Positions 34,943 through 43,219 of a stretch of 64,000 nt of DNA are shown here, piece by piece. Within the stretch, counting starts at the first letter, position 1. Every line of letters begins with the position of its first letter. Origin of the DNA: CAVSMC01 sp963798655 (GTDB lineage Bacteria; Pseudomonadota; Gammaproteobacteria; Burkholderiales; Casimicrobiaceae); the NCBI GenBank assembly GCA_963798655.1, contig CAWCUH010000001.1, positions 441,033-505,032 on the forward strand, given 5' to 3'. The translations under genes and the position numbers were made by a program. The notes below the pieces were generated by a model. The model made no database searches. It saw nothing but the letters and a program-made list of their open reading frames with translations, and was not told where the DNA came from.

Positions 34943-34971
34943 TTGGTCGGCGCAGCGGGTTCCGGTAAAAT
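34943..34971 (+). promoter_or_regulatory. Sigma-70-type promoter of pyrG
   Basis: TTGGTC (34943-34948) and TAAAAT (34966-34971) are 17 bp apart. Transcription would start about 20 bases before the pyrG ATG at 34999. A GGAG Shine-Dalgarno lies at 34981-34984. The initial transcribed bases are not C-rich, so the E. coli-type reiterative control is not evident. Confidence 0.65.
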
Positions 34972-34998
34972 AACAATTTCCGGAGAACCGGGTCCGCC

Positions 34999-36685
34999 AT
35001 GCCCAAGTTCGTGTTCGTCACCGGCGGTGTCGTTTCCTCGCTGGGCAAGGGAATCGCCGCCGCGTCGCTCGCTGCAATCCTCGCTTCCCGCGGCGTCAAA
35101 GTCACCAACCTCAAGCTCGATCCCTACATCAACGTCGATCCTGGAACGATGAGTCCGTTCCAGCACGGCGAGGTGTTCGTCACCGAGGACGGCGCCGAGA
35201 CGGACCTCGACCTCGGTCACTACGAGCGGTTCGTCGACGTGAAGATGGGCCGGCGCAACAACTTCACCACCGGCCAGATCTACGAGAGCGTGATCCGCAA
35301 GGAGCGCCGCGGCGATTACCTCGGCGGCACCGTGCAGGTGATTCCCCACATCACCGACGAGATAAAAAACTGGATCATGGCGGCCGCCGGCGACGCCGAG
35401 GTGCTCGTCGTCGAGGTCGGCGGCACCGTCGGCGACATCGAGTCGCTGCCGTTCCTCGAGGCAATTCGGCAGATGGGCATCACGCTCGGCCGCGACAACG
35501 TCTGCTACATCCACCTGACGCTGGTGCCCTTCATCCCGTCGGCCGGCGAGATGAAGACCAAGCCGACGCAGCACTCGGTGAAGGAGCTGCGCGAGATCGG
35601 CATCCAGCCCGACATCGTGCTGTGCCGCGCCGACCGGCCGATCTCCGACAGCGACCGGCGCAAGATCGCGCTGTTCACCAACGTCACGCCCGACGCCGTC
35701 ATCCCGGCGCTCGATGCCGACTCGATCTACAAGATCCCGGGCGCGCTGTCCTCGGAGGGCCTCGACGACATCGTCTGCCGCAAGCTCGGCATCTCGCCGC
35801 CGCCCGCCGAGCTGTCGACGTGGCGCGCGCTGGTCGACGCGCTCGAGCATCCCGAGCACGGCGTGCACATCGCGATGGTCGGCAAGTACGTCGACCTGAC
35901 CGAATCGTACAAGTCGCTGTCCGAGGCGCTGACGCACGCCGGCATCCACACGAGAGAGCAAGGTGCACATCCACTACGTCGACTCGGAGGCGATCGAGCG
36001 CGACGGCGTCGACGCGCTGCGCGGCATGGACGCCGTGCTCGTGCCCGGCGGATTCGGCAAGCGCGGCGTCGAAGGCAAGATCAAGGCGATCCAATACGCG
36101 CGCGAGAACGGCGTGCCCTATCTCGGCATCTGTCTCGGCATGCAGCTCGCGCTGATCGAATACGCGCGGCACAAGGCCGGGCTCGCAGGGGCGAACAGCA
36201 CCGAGTTCGATCCCGACACGCCGCATCCGGTCGTCGCGCTGATCACCGAATGGCAGAACCGCGACGGATCGGTCGAACGGCGCACGGCAAGCTCCGACAT
36301 GGGCGGCACGATGCGCCTCGGCGCACAGCCGTGCGATGTCGTTGCGGGGTCGCTCGCGCACCGCATCTATGGCGCGACGACAGTCTCCGAGCGTCACCGG
36401 CATCGCTACGAGGTCAACAATCACTACCTGCCGCGAATCCAGGCGGCCGGCCTGGTCGTCGGCGCGAAAGCGAAGAGCGAGCGTGCCGGCGATCTCGTCG
36501 AGATGATCGAGCTGCCGCAGCATCCGTGGTTCTTCGGCTGCCAGTTCCACCCGGAGTTCACGTCCAATCCGCGACGCGGCCACCCGCTCTTCCTCGGCTT
36601 CATCCGCGCGGCGCTCGACGCGCAGCGGCGCGCGCGCGAGTCGGGGTCGACGGCGGCGGTCGCCGAGCTCGTCGCGTCGATCTGA
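34999..36685 (+). CDS. pyrG: CTP synthase, interrupted by a one-base insertion
   Basis: CTP synthase makes CTP from UTP with ATP and glutamine. The N-terminal synthetase part (about 1-265, FVTGGVVSSLGKG at the start, then KLDPYINVDPGTMSPFQHGEV) reads from ATG 34999. The C-terminal glutamine amidotransferase part (catalytic Cys in GICLGMQ, late HPEF) reads one frame over to TGA 36685. The break is at GAGAGAG, 35952-35958. Deleting one G gives THAGIHTRSKVHIHYVDSE, which joins the two halves smoothly at the normal spot. Both halves are otherwise intact. pyrG is normally essential, so sequencing error is likelier than a real loss. It is followed by kdsA. Confidence 0.88.
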
Positions 36686-36737
36686 CGGCGATGGATCGAC
36701 GCGGCGCCGCCGGAGCGATCGCCGCCGGGGCCGGTCG

Positions 36738-37592
36738 ATGAGGCTCTGCGGCTTCGACGTCGGCCTCGACCGCCCGCTGTTCCTGATCGCCGGCCCGTGC
36801 GTCGTCGAATCGCTGCAGCTGCAGCTCGATGTCGCCGGCGAGCTGAAGTCGATCTGCGCCGCGCTCAACGTGCCGTTCGTGTTCAAGTCGTCGTACGACA
36901 AGGCGAACCGCACGTCGGGCGCGTCGTATCGCGGCCCGGGCATCGACGAAGGCCTGCGCGTGCTGGCCGAAGTGCGCCGGCAGATCGGCGTTCCGGTGCT
37001 GACCGACGTGCACGCGGAAGCCGAGATCGGCGCGGCGGCCGAAGTGGTCGACGTGCTGCAGACACCGGCGTTCCTGTGCCGGCAAACCGACTTCATTCGC
37101 GCCGTCGCCTCGGCCGGCAAGCCGGTGAACATCAAGAAGGGACAGTTCCTCGCGCCCGACGACATGCGGCAAGTCGTCGCGAAGGCAAAGGAGGCGAGCG
37201 GCGCCGACAACGTGATGGTGTGCGAGCGCGGTGCGTCGTTCGGCTATCACAACCTCGTGTCGGACATGCGCTCGCTCGCGATCATGCGCGCGACCGGCTG
37301 TCCGGTCGTGTTCGACGCGACGCACTCGGTGCAGCTTCCGGGCGGACAGGGCGCATCGAGCGGCGGCCAGCGCGAGTTCGTGCCCGTGCTCGCGCGCGCC
37401 GCCGTCGCCGCCGGTGTGTCCGGCGTGTTCATGGAAACGCATCCGCAGCCCGAAAAGGCGTTGTCCGACGGACCGAACGCCTGGCCGCTTGCACGGATGC
37501 GAGAGCTGCTTGCGACGCTGGTCGAGCTCGATTCGGCGGTGAAGCGCGCCGGATTCGCGGAGCACGAGTGGCTCGCGGCACCGTCCACCTGA
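36738..37592 (+). CDS. kdsA: 3-deoxy-8-phosphooctulonate synthase (KDO-8-P synthase)
   Basis: A 284-residue TIM-barrel enzyme that condenses PEP with arabinose-5-phosphate for LPS KDO. The motifs are LFLIAGPCVVES (about 15-26), KSSYDKANRTSGASYRGPG and THSVQLPGGQGASSGGQREFV. The Cys in GPCVVES, where the E. coli enzyme has Asn, marks the metal-dependent class. It lies between pyrG and eno, a common order in this group, and confirms an LPS-bearing Gram-negative host. Confidence 0.93.
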   Translation: MRLCGFDVGLDRPLFLIAGPCVVESLQLQLDVAGELKSICAALNVPFVFKSSYDKANRTSGASYRGPGIDEGLRVLAEVRRQIGVPVLTDVHAEAEIGAAAEVVDVLQTPAFLCRQTDFIRAVASAGKPVNIKKGQFLAPDDMRQVVAKAKEASGADNVMVCERGASFGYHNLVSDMRSLAIMRATGCPVVFDATHSVQLPGGQGASSGGQREFVPVLARAAVAAGVSGVFMETHPQPEKALSDGPNAWPLARMRELLATLVELDSAVKRAGFAEHEWLAAPST

Positions 37593-37622
37593 TTTCGATC
37601 AATCCGACAGGAAGAGAGAGCC

Positions 37623-38906
37623 ATGAGCGCCATCGTCGACGTCATCGCCCGCGAGATCCTCGATTCGCGCGGCAACCCCACCATCGAAGCGGACGTCGTG
37701 CTCGAGTCCGGCGTGTCCGGCCGCGCCGCCGTGCCCTCGGGCGCGTCGACCGGGTCCAAGGAAGCGATCGAGCTGCGCGACGGCGACTCGGCCCGCTACG
37801 GCGGCAAGGGCGTGCTGAAGGCGGTCGAGAACGTGAATACCGAAATCTGCGAAGCGATCATCGGTCTCGACGCAACCGAGCAGGCGTTCATCGACAAGAC
37901 GCTGATCGACCTCGACGGCACCGACAACAAGGCGCGGCTCGGCGCGAATGCGATCCTCGCCGTGTCGTGCGCGGTGGCGAAGGCGGCGGCCGAGGAATCG
38001 TCGCTGCCGCTCTACCGCTATCTCGGCGGCGCCGGACAGATGCAGCTGCCCGTTCCGCAGATGAACGTCATCAACGGCGGCGCGCACGCGAACAACAAGA
38101 TCGACGTGCAGGAGTTCATGCTCGTGCCGCTCGGCGCGCCGACGTTCCGCGAGGCGCTGCGCTACGGCGCCGAGGTGTTCCACGCGCTGAAGAAGATCAT
38201 CGACTCGAAGGGCATGCCGACGACGGTCGGCGACGAGGGCGGCTTCGCGCCCAACCTGCCGTCGAACGAGGCGGCGCTGAAGCTGCTGGTCGAGGCGATC
38301 GATAAGGCCGGCTACACGCCCGGCACCGACATCGCGCTCGGCCTCGACTGCGCGGCGAGCGAATTCTGGAAGGACGGCAAGTACCGGCTCGAGTCGGACA
38401 ACGCGTCGCTCACGTCGGCGCAATTCGCCGACGTGCTCGCCACCTGGTGCGACAAGTATCCGATCATCAGCATCGAGGACGGGATGTCCGAGCACGACTG
38501 GGACGGCTGGCGCCTGCTGACCGAGCGGCTCGGCCGCAACGTGCAGATCGTCGGCGACGACATATTCGTCACCAATACCAAGATCCTGAAGGAAGGCATC
38601 GCGAAGGGCGTCGCGAATTCCGTCCTGATCAAGATCAACCAGATCGGCACGCTGAGCGAGACGTTCGCGGCGATCTCGATGGCGACGCGCGCCGGCTACA
38701 CATCGGTGATCTCGCATCGCTCCGGCGAGACCGAGGACAGCATGATCGCCGACATCGCGGTGGGCACCAACGCCGGCCAGATCAAGACCGGGTCGCTGTC
38801 GCGCTCGGACCGGATCGCCAAGTACAACCAGCTGCTGCGCATCGAGGAGGATCTCGGCGATGCGGCGACGTACCCCGGCCGCGCCGCGTTCTTTCAGCTG
38901 AGGTAG
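37623..38906 (+). CDS. eno: Enolase
   Basis: A 427-residue glycolytic enzyme interconverting 2-phosphoglycerate and PEP. ILDSRGNPTIEADV opens the protein; the flexible loop is SGASTGSKEAIELRDGD, seen here as PSGASTGSKEAIELRD. Metal ligands lie in LGLDCAASEF, SIEDGMSE and GDDIFVTN. The enolase signature LIKINQIGTLSET and SHRSGETEDSMIAD follow. A GGAAGAGAGAG Shine-Dalgarno region precedes ATG 37623. ftsB begins 11 bases after its stop. Confidence 0.95.
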   Translation: MSAIVDVIAREILDSRGNPTIEADVVLESGVSGRAAVPSGASTGSKEAIELRDGDSARYGGKGVLKAVENVNTEICEAIIGLDATEQAFIDKTLIDLDGTDNKARLGANAILAVSCAVAKAAAEESSLPLYRYLGGAGQMQLPVPQMNVINGGAHANNKIDVQEFMLVPLGAPTFREALRYGAEVFHALKKIIDSKGMPTTVGDEGGFAPNLPSNEAALKLLVEAIDKAGYTPGTDIALGLDCAASEFWKDGKYRLESDNASLTSAQFADVLATWCDKYPIISIEDGMSEHDWDGWRLLTERLGRNVQIVGDDIFVTNTKILKEGIAKGVANSVLIKINQIGTLSETFAAISMATRAGYTSVISHRSGETEDSMIADIAVGTNAGQIKTGSLSRSDRIAKYNQLLRIEEDLGDAATYPGRAAFFQLR

Positions 38907-38917
38907 TCGGAGCGGCC

Positions 38918-39226
38918 ATGCGCTGGCTTGCGCTCGTCTTCGTCGCGTTGATCGTCGCGCTGCAATATCCGATGTGGCTCGGCAAGGGCGGCTGGCTGCG
39001 CGTGCACGAGCTCGATCGGCAGCTCACCGACGCTCGCGCCGACAACGACAAGCTCAAGGCGCGCAACGAGGCGCTCGACGCCGACGTGCGCGACCTCAAG
39101 GCGGGCTACGAGGCGATCGAGGAGCGTGCGCGCGGCGAGCTCGGCATGATTCGCCACGACGAGGTGTTCTTCCAGCTCACGCCGGCCGCGGAGCCCGCGG
39201 CGAGCGCGGCGGCGAAAGCGCATTAG
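38918..39226 (+). CDS. ftsB: Cell division protein FtsB
   Basis: 102 residues. A single N-terminal transmembrane helix (WLALVFVALIVALQYPMWL, about 3-21) is followed by a leucine-zipper coiled coil (about 28-70) and the conserved EERARGELGMIRHDEVFFQL. FtsB forms the FtsQ-L-B subcomplex of the divisome. Its place right after eno is the usual proteobacterial arrangement. Its stop codon is next to a REP-type repeat. Confidence 0.92.
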   Translation: MRWLALVFVALIVALQYPMWLGKGGWLRVHELDRQLTDARADNDKLKARNEALDADVRDLKAGYEAIEERARGELGMIRHDEVFFQLTPAAEPAASAAAKAH

Positions 39227-39284
39227 GGTCAGAGTCGAATTTCGACTATTTCACGACCGTCTCGATAAATTCGACTCTGACCCT
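39225..39284. repeat. REP-like inverted repeat (GGGTCAGAGTCGAATT family)
   Basis: Perfect 17-bp arms, AGGGTCAGAGTCGAATT (39225-39241) and its complement (39268-39284), with a 26-base centre. The left arm also overlaps an inner hairpin AGTCGA-ATT-TCGACT, so two foldings compete. This motif type is familiar as a REP element spread by RAYT (Y1) transposases in many proteobacteria. It overlaps the last bases of ftsB and ends just before the next gene's start. No RAYT gene is in the window. Confidence 0.85.
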
Positions 39285-39289
39285 GTTCC

Positions 39290-40072
39290 GTGCAGCGCGT
39301 TACCTCACGGCAGAACGGGCGCCTGCGCGAAGCGGTCCGGCTCCTCGCCTCCGCGCACGAGCGGCGCAAGGCGGGCCGGTGCGTGCTCGAAGGCGAGCAC
39401 ACGATCGCCGAGTTCATCGCGAAGCGCGGCGCACCCGAGACGGTGATTCTCGACGCGGCGTACGCCGATCGCAGCGGCGTTCGCGCCTTGATCGAGCGGG
39501 CGAACGACGCGACGATCGTCGTGCCGAGCGAGCTGTTCGCCGAGCTGTCCACGCTGCCGCACGGCGTCGGCATCGTCGCCGTCGTCAGCGCGCCGCGACC
39601 GCCCGCCGGCGTGCCCGCCGATTTCTGCCTGCTCGTCGACGATGTGCAGGATCCCGGCAACCTCGGCTCGATGCTTCGCTCCGCCGCGGCGGCCGGTGTC
39701 GCACAGGTTTGGCTGTCGCCGCGCTGCGCGTTCGCGTGGTCGCCGAAAGTGCTGCGCGCCGGGCAGGGCGCGCATTTTCATATCGAGATCTTCGAGGACG
39801 TCGACCTGCCGGCGTGGGCGGCGCGTTATCGCGCGGCCGGCGGGCACGTCGTCGCGACCGCCGTGCGCGACGGCATCGACCTCTTTCGCGCGCCGCTCGA
39901 TGGCCCCGTCGCGATCGCGATCGGCAACGAAGGTGCGGGACTCTCGCTTGCGCTCGCCGGCGCGGCCGATCGAGCGGTGACGATCCCGATGCCCGGCGGC
40001 TTCGAATCGCTCAACGCGGCCGCGGCTGCCGCGATCTGCCTGTTCGAGTGCGTGCGCCGGCGTGAACGCTAG
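39290..40072 (+). CDS. SpoU/TrmH family RNA 2'-O-methyltransferase
   Basis: A 260-residue SPOUT-class methyltransferase with an N-terminal SpoU substrate-binding domain (RKAGRCVLEGEHTIAEFI) and the catalytic motifs LLVDDVQDPGNLGSMLRSAAAAG (about 110-132), IAIGNEGAGLSLAL and IPMPGGFESLNAAAAAAICLFE. It differs from the RlmB at 4720 and probably targets another rRNA or tRNA ribose; the site is unknown. Start GTG 39290 falls five bases after the REP element, so the repeat forms its whole leader. Its TAG stop shares CTAG with the convergent gene. Confidence 0.87.
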   Translation: MQRVTSRQNGRLREAVRLLASAHERRKAGRCVLEGEHTIAEFIAKRGAPETVILDAAYADRSGVRALIERANDATIVVPSELFAELSTLPHGVGIVAVVSAPRPPAGVPADFCLLVDDVQDPGNLGSMLRSAAAAGVAQVWLSPRCAFAWSPKVLRAGQGAHFHIEIFEDVDLPAWAARYRAAGGHVVATAVRDGIDLFRAPLDGPVAIAIGNEGAGLSLALAGAADRAVTIPMPGGFESLNAAAAAAICLFECVRRRER

Positions 40073-40863
40073 GGCGCTTGCGTCACGCCGCTGAAATTAC
40101 CGTTTTCCGTACAGCCGCCGCCGATGTCGGTCGAGAACCAGCGGCCCTCGAATCCGGTCATCGTGGGGCGCAAGGCGATCACATGTGCGGTCGCATTGAT
40201 GACCGCGCCCGGACAGTTGTACGCGGCGCTCGGAATGTCGATGACGCCGCCGTACTGGATCCCTGCGCCTTCCATTCGGCAGATCAGCGAGCCGTCGGAT
40301 GTGCTCAACTGGTCGATGCGCACGGTGCCGGGCGAGGCGGTCTGGGTGATCACGAACTGCGGCCGGTCGAACAGCGGATCGGGACCGCAACCGCTGCGCC
40401 GCGCGGAGACGCCGCCGAGATACGTGCCGGCGACATTGAGCGCCTGCAGCGTCGTGCGCTCGATCGTCTTCGACACCGGCACCCCACCGATCGTGTACGC
40501 GAGCGTTCCGCGGTACGGCGTCTCGCCGACGAACGTGGCGTTGCCGACCGCGACGGTCGCCGACGGCGGCACCCACGTCGGCGAGCCGAACCACGCGCCT
40601 CCGCTCGACGCGTAGACCTGTCCGCTGAACGTTTCGCCGAACGTTCGCGTCAGCAGCGCCGTGTACCACACCGGGACGCCGGACGTCGTGTAAACGTAGA
40701 ACGTCGCGAAGATGCTGTTGCCGTTCTGCGCGAGGTTGATGCCCCAGCCGGACTCGACGCCGCCGGCCGTCCACCAGATGTCGGTGTAATCGGTGGCGGC
40801 GCGCGCGGGAAGCGTGCAGGCAAGCGCGGCAGCGAACGCGAGCAGGCGAAGCGAACGGATCAT
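40069..40863 (-). CDS. Secreted protein with a Trp/Gly-rich domain, function unknown
   Basis: 264 residues with a signal peptide cut near ARAA (about residue 22). The mature protein opens TDIWWTAGGVESGWGINLAQNG followed by SIFATFYVYTTSGVPVWYTA, a beta-rich pattern. Similar xGxWYxPxxSGQG blocks occur twice in the protein at 43220-44785, so the two genes share a domain type. Cys pairs (SGCGPD, LICRM, YNCPG, GGCTEN) could form disulphides. ATG 40863 gives the signal peptide directly. It overlaps the stop of the convergent methyltransferase gene (CTAG). Confidence 0.75.
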   Translation of the reverse strand: MIRSLRLLAFAAALACTLPARAATDYTDIWWTAGGVESGWGINLAQNGNSIFATFYVYTTSGVPVWYTALLTRTFGETFSGQVYASSGGAWFGSPTWVPPSATVAVGNATFVGETPYRGTLAYTIGGVPVSKTIERTTLQALNVAGTYLGGVSARRSGCGPDPLFDRPQFVITQTASPGTVRIDQLSTSDGSLICRMEGAGIQYGGVIDIPSAAYNCPGAVINATAHVIALRPTMTGFEGRWFSTDIGGGCTENGNFSGVTQAP

Positions 40864-40984
40864 GTGGTGCAGCCGATCGGTGCGATGCGCGATTCTAGCG
40901 TGCAGCGAGCGCTTCGATCGCCGCTCGCTGCGAAAAACGACGATCGCGCGCCGCGTGCCGCGAGCCGTGCATCGCCACGGCGCG

Positions 40985-41431
40985 TCAGCGCGGCGGCTCG
41001 TAGCGGTTGACGACGCCCTTGACCAGCAGGATGTTGCCGTAGCGGCGCAGCTCGCCGGTGCGCACGACAGCGAACGCCTGCCGCGCGCGCGCATAGAACG
41101 CGTGGCGCTCGAGATGCCCGATCTCGACGTCGCCCAGGCCGTGGTCGGTGAACGCGGCGGCGAACTCGGCGACCGGCTCGGGCAGCGCGTCGACGTCGCC
41201 GGCGACCTGCATCGTCAGCGCTGCCGGCACCGCGGCCGTGTCGAGCGGAAGCAGCGTGAGCAACGCGCCGAGCACGTCCGCCGACGATGCGCCGCGGATG
41301 TCGATCAGCTGGCGCGCGACGCTCGCCGCGGGGAAGTTCGCATCGACGATCGCGATCTCGTCGCCGTGGCCCATCGACGCGATCGCGTGCAGCAGATCGG
41401 GCGAGACCAGCGGATGAATGCCTTTGAGCAT
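40985..41431 (-). CDS. fucU: RbsD/FucU family sugar mutarotase
   Basis: A 148-residue RbsD/FucU protein that interconverts sugar anomers. MLKGIHPLVSPDLLHAIASMGHGDEIAIVDANFPA is the family N-terminus with its catalytic-type His; HAFYARARQAFAVVRTGELRRYGNILLVKGVV closes it. It resembles FucU more than RbsD. ATG 41431 is the family start. It is divergent from a lactonase-type amidohydrolase, which would fit oxidative L-fucose (or similar 6-deoxysugar) breakdown, though no fucose dehydrogenase is adjacent. Confidence 0.85.
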   Translation of the reverse strand: MLKGIHPLVSPDLLHAIASMGHGDEIAIVDANFPAASVARQLIDIRGASSADVLGALLTLLPLDTAAVPAALTMQVAGDVDALPEPVAEFAAAFTDHGLGDVEIGHLERHAFYARARQAFAVVRTGELRRYGNILLVKGVVNRYEPPR

Positions 41432-41582
41432 GATCGTGACCTTCGGCGGCGGTGGCGAGCGTCGTGATGATACTCGTGCGAGTCGGCGAGCCATCGCGCG
41501 CGGCTTGCGCCGCGGCCCGCGTCGAGACTACGATTGCGGCGCTTGCATGCCGGCCGCGGCGATCGACGCAAGCCTTCCCCGC

Positions 41583-42437
41583 ATGCTGAAGCCGCCTCCG
41601 TCGCCGACGCGCATCGACGCCCACCACCATGTGTGGAGGATCGAGCGCAACGATTACGGCTGGCTCACGCCTGCGCTCGGCGTTCTCTACCGCGACTACG
41701 CGCTCGCCGATCTCGAGCCGCATTGCGATGCGTGCGCGATCGGCGGCAGCGTCCTTGTGCAGGCCGCGCCGACGGTCGCTGAAACGGAATTCCTGTTGTC
41801 GGTCGCCCATGCGAGCGGCGGGCTCGTCAAAGGCGTCGTCGGCTGGGTCGATCTCGAAGCGGCCGACGCCATTCCGACGCTGCGGCGGCTCGCACGTGAC
41901 CCGCTGCTGAAATCGGTGCGGCCCATGCTGCAGGACATCGCCGATCCGGCATGGATCCTGCGCGCCGACGTGCTGCGCTCGCTCGCCGCGCTTGCACGGC
42001 TGTCGCTGCGCTTCGACGCGCTGGTGACTCCGGTGCAGCTGCCGGCGCTCGTCCAGATGCTCGATCGCGTGCCCGACGTTCCGCTCGTCATCGATCATGG
42101 CGGCAAGCCGCCGATCGCCTCCGGCGGATGGGAGCCGTGGGCGACGCTGATCGCACAATGCGCGAAGCATGCGCGCGTGCGCTGCAAGCTGTCGGGACTC
42201 GCGAGCGAAGCGGGCACGCAATGGACCGTCGAGACGCTCGCGCCTTACGTCGCCCATCTGATCGAGTGCTTCGGCGCGGATCGGATCATGTGGGGCAGCG
42301 ACTGGCCGGTCGTCGAGGGCGCGGGCGGCTATCGTCGCTGGGTCGCCGCGACCGTCGCGCTGCTTGCCGATCGCAGCGACGCCGAGCGCGCCGCGATCTG
42401 GGGTACGACCGCCCGGCGCTTCTACGGACTGGAATGA
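41583..42437 (+). CDS. Amidohydrolase 2 family protein, probable sugar lactonase
   Basis: A 284-residue TIM-barrel metal hydrolase. RIDAHHHVWRIERNDYGWL (HxH pair), the middle VIDHGGKPPI, KLSGL and late MWGSDWPVVE (catalytic Asp) match the L-fuconolactone/L-rhamnono-lactone hydrolase group. It probably opens a sugar lactone. ATG 41583 is chosen. It is five bases before the next gene, so the two are probably co-transcribed, and it is divergent from fucU. Confidence 0.83.
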   Translation: MLKPPPSPTRIDAHHHVWRIERNDYGWLTPALGVLYRDYALADLEPHCDACAIGGSVLVQAAPTVAETEFLLSVAHASGGLVKGVVGWVDLEAADAIPTLRRLARDPLLKSVRPMLQDIADPAWILRADVLRSLAALARLSLRFDALVTPVQLPALVQMLDRVPDVPLVIDHGGKPPIASGGWEPWATLIAQCAKHARVRCKLSGLASEAGTQWTVETLAPYVAHLIECFGADRIMWGSDWPVVEGAGGYRRWVAATVALLADRSDAERAAIWGTTARRFYGLE

Positions 42438-42441
42438 TTCG

Positions 42442-43218
42442 ATGAACGATCGATTGCAATTTGCCGCGGCGCTCGCGCGCGAAGCGGGTCGGCTCGCGCA
42501 TTCGGCGTTCGGCCGCTCGGCGGTTTCGCTCAAAGGCCGGCACGACATCGTCACCGCGATGGATGCCGAGGTCGAGCGGTTCGTGCGCGCGGCGATCGCG
42601 ACGGCGTATCCGTCGGACGCGATCATCGGCGAGGAGGAGGGCGGCTCCGGCGGCACGGGAGCACAGCGCGTGTGGCTGATCGATCCGATCGACGGCACGG
42701 CGAATTACGCGCGGGGCGTTCCGCGCTATTGCGTGTCGATCGGCTATCTCGAGCAGCTGCGCCCGACGGTCGGCGTCATCTACGATCCGAGCCACGATTG
42801 GCTGTATGCGGCAGCGCGCGGCGAAGGCGCGACATGCAACGGGGAGCCGATGGCGGTGAGCGCGGTCGCCGATCTCAACTCGGCGACGGTCGAATGCGGA
42901 TGGTCGACGCGCCGTTCGACCGAAGCGTACGTTGCGCTGATCGGTCGCGTGCTTGGCGCCGGATGCGCGATCAATCGCGCCGGCTCGGGCGCGCTCGGCC
43001 TCGTCGACGTCGCCGCCGGCCGTCGCGAAGCGTACTGCGAGCTGCACATCAACGCATGGGACTGCGCAGCCGGCATCCTGCTGGTCGACGAAGCCGGCGG
43101 CCGTACGAACGACTTCTTCGCCGGTGAAGGGCTCGCGAAAGGCAACCCGCTGATCGGCACCAACGCGGCGCTCGGCGATCGGCTCGCCGCGGTGATCGGC
43201 ATTCCGATCGGACGCTGA
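42442..43218 (+). CDS. Inositol monophosphatase family protein
   Basis: 258 residues. Metal-binding motifs: IIGEEEGGS (about 62-70), LIDPIDGTANYARGVP (about 81-96) and the late INAWDCAAGILLVDEAGG. The family dephosphorylates inositol phosphates, histidinol phosphate or sugar phosphates. Co-transcription with a lactonase-like gene suggests a sugar phosphate, but this is a guess. It ends tail-to-tail, one base apart, with the secreted protein gene on the other strand. Confidence 0.87.
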   Translation: MNDRLQFAAALAREAGRLAHSAFGRSAVSLKGRHDIVTAMDAEVERFVRAAIATAYPSDAIIGEEEGGSGGTGAQRVWLIDPIDGTANYARGVPRYCVSIGYLEQLRPTVGVIYDPSHDWLYAAARGEGATCNGEPMAVSAVADLNSATVECGWSTRRSTEAYVALIGRVLGAGCAINRAGSGALGLVDVAAGRREAYCELHINAWDCAAGILLVDEAGGRTNDFFAGEGLAKGNPLIGTNAALGDRLAAVIGIPIGR

Positions 43219-43219
43219 A

